Source: Flaviaestuariibacter sp. (GTDB lineage Bacteria > Bacteroidota > Bacteroidia > Chitinophagales > Chitinophagaceae). Taken from it: a stretch of 64,000 bases of DNA. Location of the stretch: positions 1 through 64,000 of the forward strand of contig JAOQAI010000005.1 of assembly GCA_025963645.1 (NCBI GenBank), read 5' to 3'. The notes under the pieces were generated by a model that made no database searches, had not been told where the DNA came from, and saw only the letters and a program-made list of their open reading frames with translations. Positions 60,761 to 64,000 of this stretch are shown here, one piece after another; the stretch's first letter is position 1; every line of letters starts with the position of its first letter. Both the position numbers and the translations under genes were made by a program.

Positions 60761-61204
60761 ATGGTACCCCTGCAGATAAAGATCATTAACCGTTCGGATA
60801 ATCCATTGCCGGCTTATGCCACAGAAGGCAGTGCTGGACTGGATCTGCGGGCCTTTTTGGAGGAGCCATTGCATTTTCAACCGATGCAGCGCATCATGGT
60901 TCCGACAGGGTTGTTCATAGAGATTCCGGTTGGTTATGAAGCGCAGGTACGTCCGCGAAGCGGGCTCGCTTTCAAGCAAGGCATCACTTGCCTTAATTCC
61001 CCGGGTACAGTTGATAGCGACTACCGCGGAGAAATTAAGATTATCTTGATAAACTTATCGAACGAGGTACAGGTCTTACATCCTGGCGATCGTATCGCAC
61101 AAATGGTATTTCAAAAGGTAGAAAGAGCCGCATGGGTTGAAGTAGTTGAATTGACAACAACAGCCAGGGGCGTTGGTGGTTTTGGCTCTACCGGAAAAAT
61201 ATAA
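60761..61204 (+). CDS. dut: dUTP diphosphatase
   Basis: The 147-residue trimeric enzyme hydrolyses dUTP. All five motifs are seen: [33 protein letters not shown] and the flexible C-terminal GVGGFGSTG. The ATG at 60761 is chosen because the frame's earlier start (60752) lies inside the -7 box. The next gene starts 3 bases after the stop. Confidence 0.95.
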   Translation: MVPLQIKIINRSDNPLPAYATEGSAGLDLRAFLEEPLHFQPMQRIMVPTGLFIEIPVGYEAQVRPRSGLAFKQGITCLNSPGTVDSDYRGEIKIILINLSNEVQVLHPGDRIAQMVFQKVERAAWVEVVELTTTARGVGGFGSTGKI

Positions 61205-61207
61205 ACT

Positions 61208-62023
61208 ATGAGAGGATTTATTTGGATGATAGTGGTGGCAGCGTTGGTGAGTTCTTGCCGTTCTACCCGGAAGATCGGTACGGCCATTGCCAAAAGGGAT
61301 ACGGTTCAGTCCAGCGCTACCGTTCGGGATGGACGGGCGGATTCCATTGCCTTTATAAATTCCACGCTTCAAAAGCTAAATGCAAATTATATCAACTTCA
61401 ACACATTTTCCGCGAAGGTGAATGTTGATTACCGCGATGCTACCAATAAGAGTTATGACGTGAACGCGGTGCTGCGGATGTATAAGGATAGCGCTATTTG
61501 GATCTCCGCCAATGCATTGCTTGGTATAGAAGCCATACGGGCTTTGATCACAAAAGATTCCGTGAAGATCTTAGACAAGCTGAACAAGACTTACACTGCC
61601 CGAAGTGTAGATTATTTGCAGGAAGTTACAGCTTTGCCTATGGATCTTAAAACGATCCAGGAATTATTGATCGGCAACCCCGTTTACCTGGATAGCACTA
61701 ATGTTGTTTCTTATACCCGCAATGCGGGCACCGTATCCTTATTAAGTTTTGGACAATGGTTTAAAAACCTTTTAACGATCAGCGAGGGGGATAATTCGAT
61801 TCAGCGCAGCCGGTTGGATGACATCAACCCGGCCCGCACCCGCAATGCCGACCTTACCTATACGGATTACGAAAACAAAAAAGGCGTTTTGTTTGCCACC
61901 AAGCGGCGCATCGCCATTGAAGAAACCAAGATGCTGGAGATAAAGCTCGATTTCAAGCAGTATGATTTTGGTACAGAAGTGAGCTTCCCATTCAGTGTAC
62001 CTAAGAATTACAAACGCAATTAA
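61208..62023 (+). CDS. DUF4292 lipoprotein
   Basis: The 271-residue lipoprotein (lipobox LVSSC, Cys17) matches the DUF4292 family of Bacteroidota: FNTFSAKVNVDYRDATNKSY, AIWISANALLGIEAIRALIT, VDYLQEVTALPMDLKTIQEL and LIGNPVYLD. The fold is thought to resemble LolA/LolB lipoprotein carriers, so outer-membrane biogenesis is possible. It lies between dut and an EnvC-like gene. Confidence 0.88.
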   Translation: MRGFIWMIVVAALVSSCRSTRKIGTAIAKRDTVQSSATVRDGRADSIAFINSTLQKLNANYINFNTFSAKVNVDYRDATNKSYDVNAVLRMYKDSAIWISANALLGIEAIRALITKDSVKILDKLNKTYTARSVDYLQEVTALPMDLKTIQELLIGNPVYLDSTNVVSYTRNAGTVSLLSFGQWFKNLLTISEGDNSIQRSRLDDINPARTRNADLTYTDYENKKGVLFATKRRIAIEETKMLEIKLDFKQYDFGTEVSFPFSVPKNYKRN

Positions 62024-62073
62024 AATTTATCGCCCGGTCTGTCGTTATAAAGCACAGGTCTAAACGATTCCGC

Positions 62074-63360
62074 ATGAAAAAACAATTCTTTATTCTCGCC
62101 ACTTTCTTTATGAGCATGCTGGCCGTTGCGCAGCCAGCGAGCGAAAGGGCTCGCATGGAAGCAGAACGCAAGGCTTTACAACAGGAGTTGAAGGCCATGC
62201 AGAAAGAATATTCGAAAGTGGCCGGACAGCGAAAAGTAACCTTGGGACAGCTGAATGCCCTGCAACGGAAGATCGCTATCCAGGACCGTTATATCGGCAA
62301 TATCAACAACGAAATAAAAGTGCTTAGCGATGAAGTGTATTTAAGCACACTTGAAATAAACCGCCTGCAGCGCCAGTTTGATACCCTCAAACAGCAATAT
62401 GCACGAAGCGTAGTATATGCATATAAGAATCGCAGTTCTTACGATTACCTGAATTTTATATTCTCTGCCAATAGCTTTAACGATGCACTGAAACGGGTAG
62501 GGTACCTGCGCACTTACCGTGCTTACCGCCAGGAGCAGGTAGCGAATATTAAAGAAACCCAAAAAGCGATCGAAGAACGGAAGGCGCAATTATTAGGTAA
62601 GAAGACGCAAAAGAATTCAGCGCTGAATAACCAGAAAGAGCAGTTGGCGGTACTGGCTGATCAGCGGAAGGAAAAAGATGAAGTCGTCTCTAAATTAAAA
62701 TCGCAGGAGCGGAACCTGTCCAAGGAAATAGCTTCCAAGAAAAAGCGTGACAACCAGTTAAAAGGTCAGATCGCCGCTGTTATCCGCCGGGAAATTGAAG
62801 CAGCCCGCAAAGCAGAAGCGGCAAGATTAGCAGCGGAAAGAAAAAGGGATGCAGAAGCGAATTCGGGCACAACCACCACCACTGCCACCCCCAAAAAAGG
62901 CAATACATCAAAAACCTTCAAGCCGCTGAACAGCAGCGATAAGGATATTGCCCTCAATGCTTCCTTTGAAAAGAATAAAGGCGGGCTCCCTTGGCCGGTA
63001 GATAACGGCGTGGTCAGCATTCCGTATGGCACCAGTAAGATTGATCAGTTGGATTTCGATAACCCCGGCATTTCTATCAGCACACCTTCTGCCGGCACTA
63101 CGGTGAAAGCCATTTTTGATGGTGAAGTAAGCGCCGTGTCCAACACAGGTGATGGCGTAATGGTAATGATACGCCACGGTAAATACTTCTCTGTTTATAG
63201 CAATATGTCGTCGGCAAATGTGAGTAAGGGCGATGCGGTAAGAACCGGGCAGGCAATTGGCAGAACCGCTACTGCCGATGACGGTTCCGGTGGACAGTTA
63301 GACCTGATCATTATGCAGGAGTATAAGAATATCAACCCTACGCCTTGGTTGCGGAGATGA
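62074..63360 (+). CDS. EnvC-like murein hydrolase activator
   Basis: The 428-residue periplasmic protein has a signal peptide (MKKQFFILATFFMSMLAVAQ), a long coiled coil (about 25-250), a Thr/Lys linker and a C-terminal LytM/M23 domain. The domain lacks the metal ligands of active M23 peptidases: no His in YGTSKIDQLDF, and LDLII where active enzymes have HxH. That matches EnvC/NlpD-type activators, which switch on amidases during division. Coiled coil plus dead LytM makes the role fairly sure. Confidence 0.9.
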   Translation: MKKQFFILATFFMSMLAVAQPASERARMEAERKALQQELKAMQKEYSKVAGQRKVTLGQLNALQRKIAIQDRYIGNINNEIKVLSDEVYLSTLEINRLQRQFDTLKQQYARSVVYAYKNRSSYDYLNFIFSANSFNDALKRVGYLRTYRAYRQEQVANIKETQKAIEERKAQLLGKKTQKNSALNNQKEQLAVLADQRKEKDEVVSKLKSQERNLSKEIASKKKRDNQLKGQIAAVIRREIEAARKAEAARLAAERKRDAEANSGTTTTTATPKKGNTSKTFKPLNSSDKDIALNASFEKNKGGLPWPVDNGVVSIPYGTSKIDQLDFDNPGISISTPSAGTTVKAIFDGEVSAVSNTGDGVMVMIRHGKYFSVYSNMSSANVSKGDAVRTGQAIGRTATADDGSGGQLDLIIMQEYKNINPTPWLRR

Positions 63361-63383
63361 TGATGTCTTAGGAAGCTCTTTAT

Positions 63384-63417
63384 AAAAAGCCCCGGAAAAA
63401 TGTTTCCGGGGCTTTTT
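63384..63417. terminator. Bidirectional terminator
   Basis: AAAAAGCCCCGGAAA pairs exactly with its complement over AATG and has T5 on both strands. It serves the EnvC-like gene and the converging glycosyltransferase. Confidence 0.88.
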
Positions 63418-63433
63418 ATAAATGGAATTCTTA

Positions 63434-64000
63434 TTAATTAATTTCCATTACACCATTCATCACCTCGTCATACAACTTTTCATAAACAGGAATGATATGA
63501 TGAATATCGAATTGGTGCGCATGTTCGCCAGCGGCGGCCTTGAACTCCAATAGGCGCTCCTCATTTTCCAGTATCTCAATGGACCGGCGGCTCATCGTTT
63601 CCACATCGCCGATATTGCCCATAAAGCCGGTCTTTCCCTCGATCATGATCTCGCCCAAACCACCGGCATTGGTAGATACCACCGGTACGCCGGCTGCCAT
63701 CGCTTCCAGTGCCGCCAATCCAAAGCTTTCATATTCAGAGGTCAGTAAAAAGAGATCAGCGATAGCCAGAATATCTTCCATCTGCTCCTGCTTTCCCACA
63801 AAGCGCACATCATCACAAACGCCGAGTTGGCGGCTCAGTTCTTCTGCTATAGCACGTTCTGGTCCATCGCCTACAAACAGCAGCTTGCTTGGAATGACCT
63901 TGTGCACTTCATGAAAGATCTTCACCACATCCTGCACCCGTTTGATCTTTCTGAAATTGGAAGCGTGTAATAGAATTCGTTCGCCGTTCGGGGCGATTAC
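63434..64000 (-). CDS. bshA: N-acetyl-glucosaminyl L-malate synthase BshA (partial)
   Basis: The frame runs to the end of the window, so the N-terminal half is missing. The GT4 glycosyltransferase domain shows LLHASNFRKIKRVQDVVKIF, LLFVGDGPERA, DLFLLTSEYESFGLAALEAM and GVPVVSTNAGGLGE. The SNFR-x-x-KR line is typical of BshA, which makes GlcNAc-malate, the first step of bacillithiol. The annotation rests on the C-terminal 189 residues. Confidence 0.88.
   Translation of the reverse strand, partial: VIAPNGERILLHASNFRKIKRVQDVVKIFHEVHKVIPSKLLFVGDGPERAIAEELSRQLGVCDDVRFVGKQEQMEDILAIADLFLLTSEYESFGLAALEAMAAGVPVVSTNAGGLGEIMIEGKTGFMGNIGDVETMSRRSIEILENEERLLEFKAAAGEHAHQFDIHHIIPVYEKLYDEVMNGVMEIN

Overview
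The window is a chromosomal segment of a Bacteroidota bacterium, most probably of the Chitinophagaceae or a close relative. The case rests on type IX secretion and gliding genes (gldF, gldG, gldJ, porU, porV), a MurF-alanine racemase fusion beside a second stand-alone MurF, a bacillithiol-type glycosyltransferase (BshA), a DUF4292 lipoprotein, and many promoters with the Bacteroidota -7 box TAnnTTTG. No formal taxonomic test was possible.

Layout. Positions 1-4360 are an AT-rich accessory segment: a probable regulator remnant, a repeat-rich 530-base non-coding stretch, two small minus-strand genes (a Zn-ribbon protein and a tail-anchored membrane protein), a MerR-like regulator, a 57-residue gene, and a large serine recombinase whose reading frame runs through the terminator and the antisense strand of a tRNA-Arg(CCG) gene. 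This is one edge of an integrated element that continues beyond position 1. Just past the tRNA lies the decayed C-terminus of a MarC-type membrane protein.

Positions 4566-12100 hold a Dph6-like ATPase, a BtuB-type TonB receptor under a clear cobalamin riboswitch, an SdiA-regulated-type propeller, a periplasmic rhodanese-thioredoxin fusion, a luciferase-like oxidoreductase and a MATE pump. Positions 12.5-19 kb hold ileS, a DksA/TraR-like protein with a histone-H1-like tail, and a PhoD-type phosphatase. Positions 19.7-22.2 kb are acpP-fabF-rnc. Positions 23.5-26.2 kb hold methylmalonyl-CoA epimerase and the iscS-iscU-iscA cluster. Positions 26.5-33.8 kb hold gldF-gldG, a TerC protein, murF-alr and lspA. 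Positions 33.9-42.2 kb hold fumC, an NlpC/P60 lipoprotein, a minus-strand gltX / B12-binding / nucleotidyltransferase pair / enoyl-CoA hydratase run, a polysaccharide deacetylase, tatD and tRNA-Ser(GGA). Positions 42.2-49.4 kb hold gamma-glutamyltransferase, a GH20 hexosaminidase and a dicarboxylate symporter. Positions 49.9-51.8 kb are a compact arsenic operon (arsR, DUF6428, arsC, aquaporin). The rest holds DUF983, murF, gldJ-porU-porV (type IX secretion), ispF, dut, DUF4292, an EnvC-like factor and partial bshA.

Most of the window is conserved housekeeping sequence. The points most worth a second look are the recombinase/tRNA junction, palindromic repeats translated in frame within ileS and lspA, the H1-tailed DksA-like protein, the riboswitch-linked Dph6 homologue, start codons 5-6 nt from -7 boxes (predicted leaderless mRNAs), and a structured non-coding locus before the symporter. 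I did not find a clearly undescribed defence or biosynthetic system.
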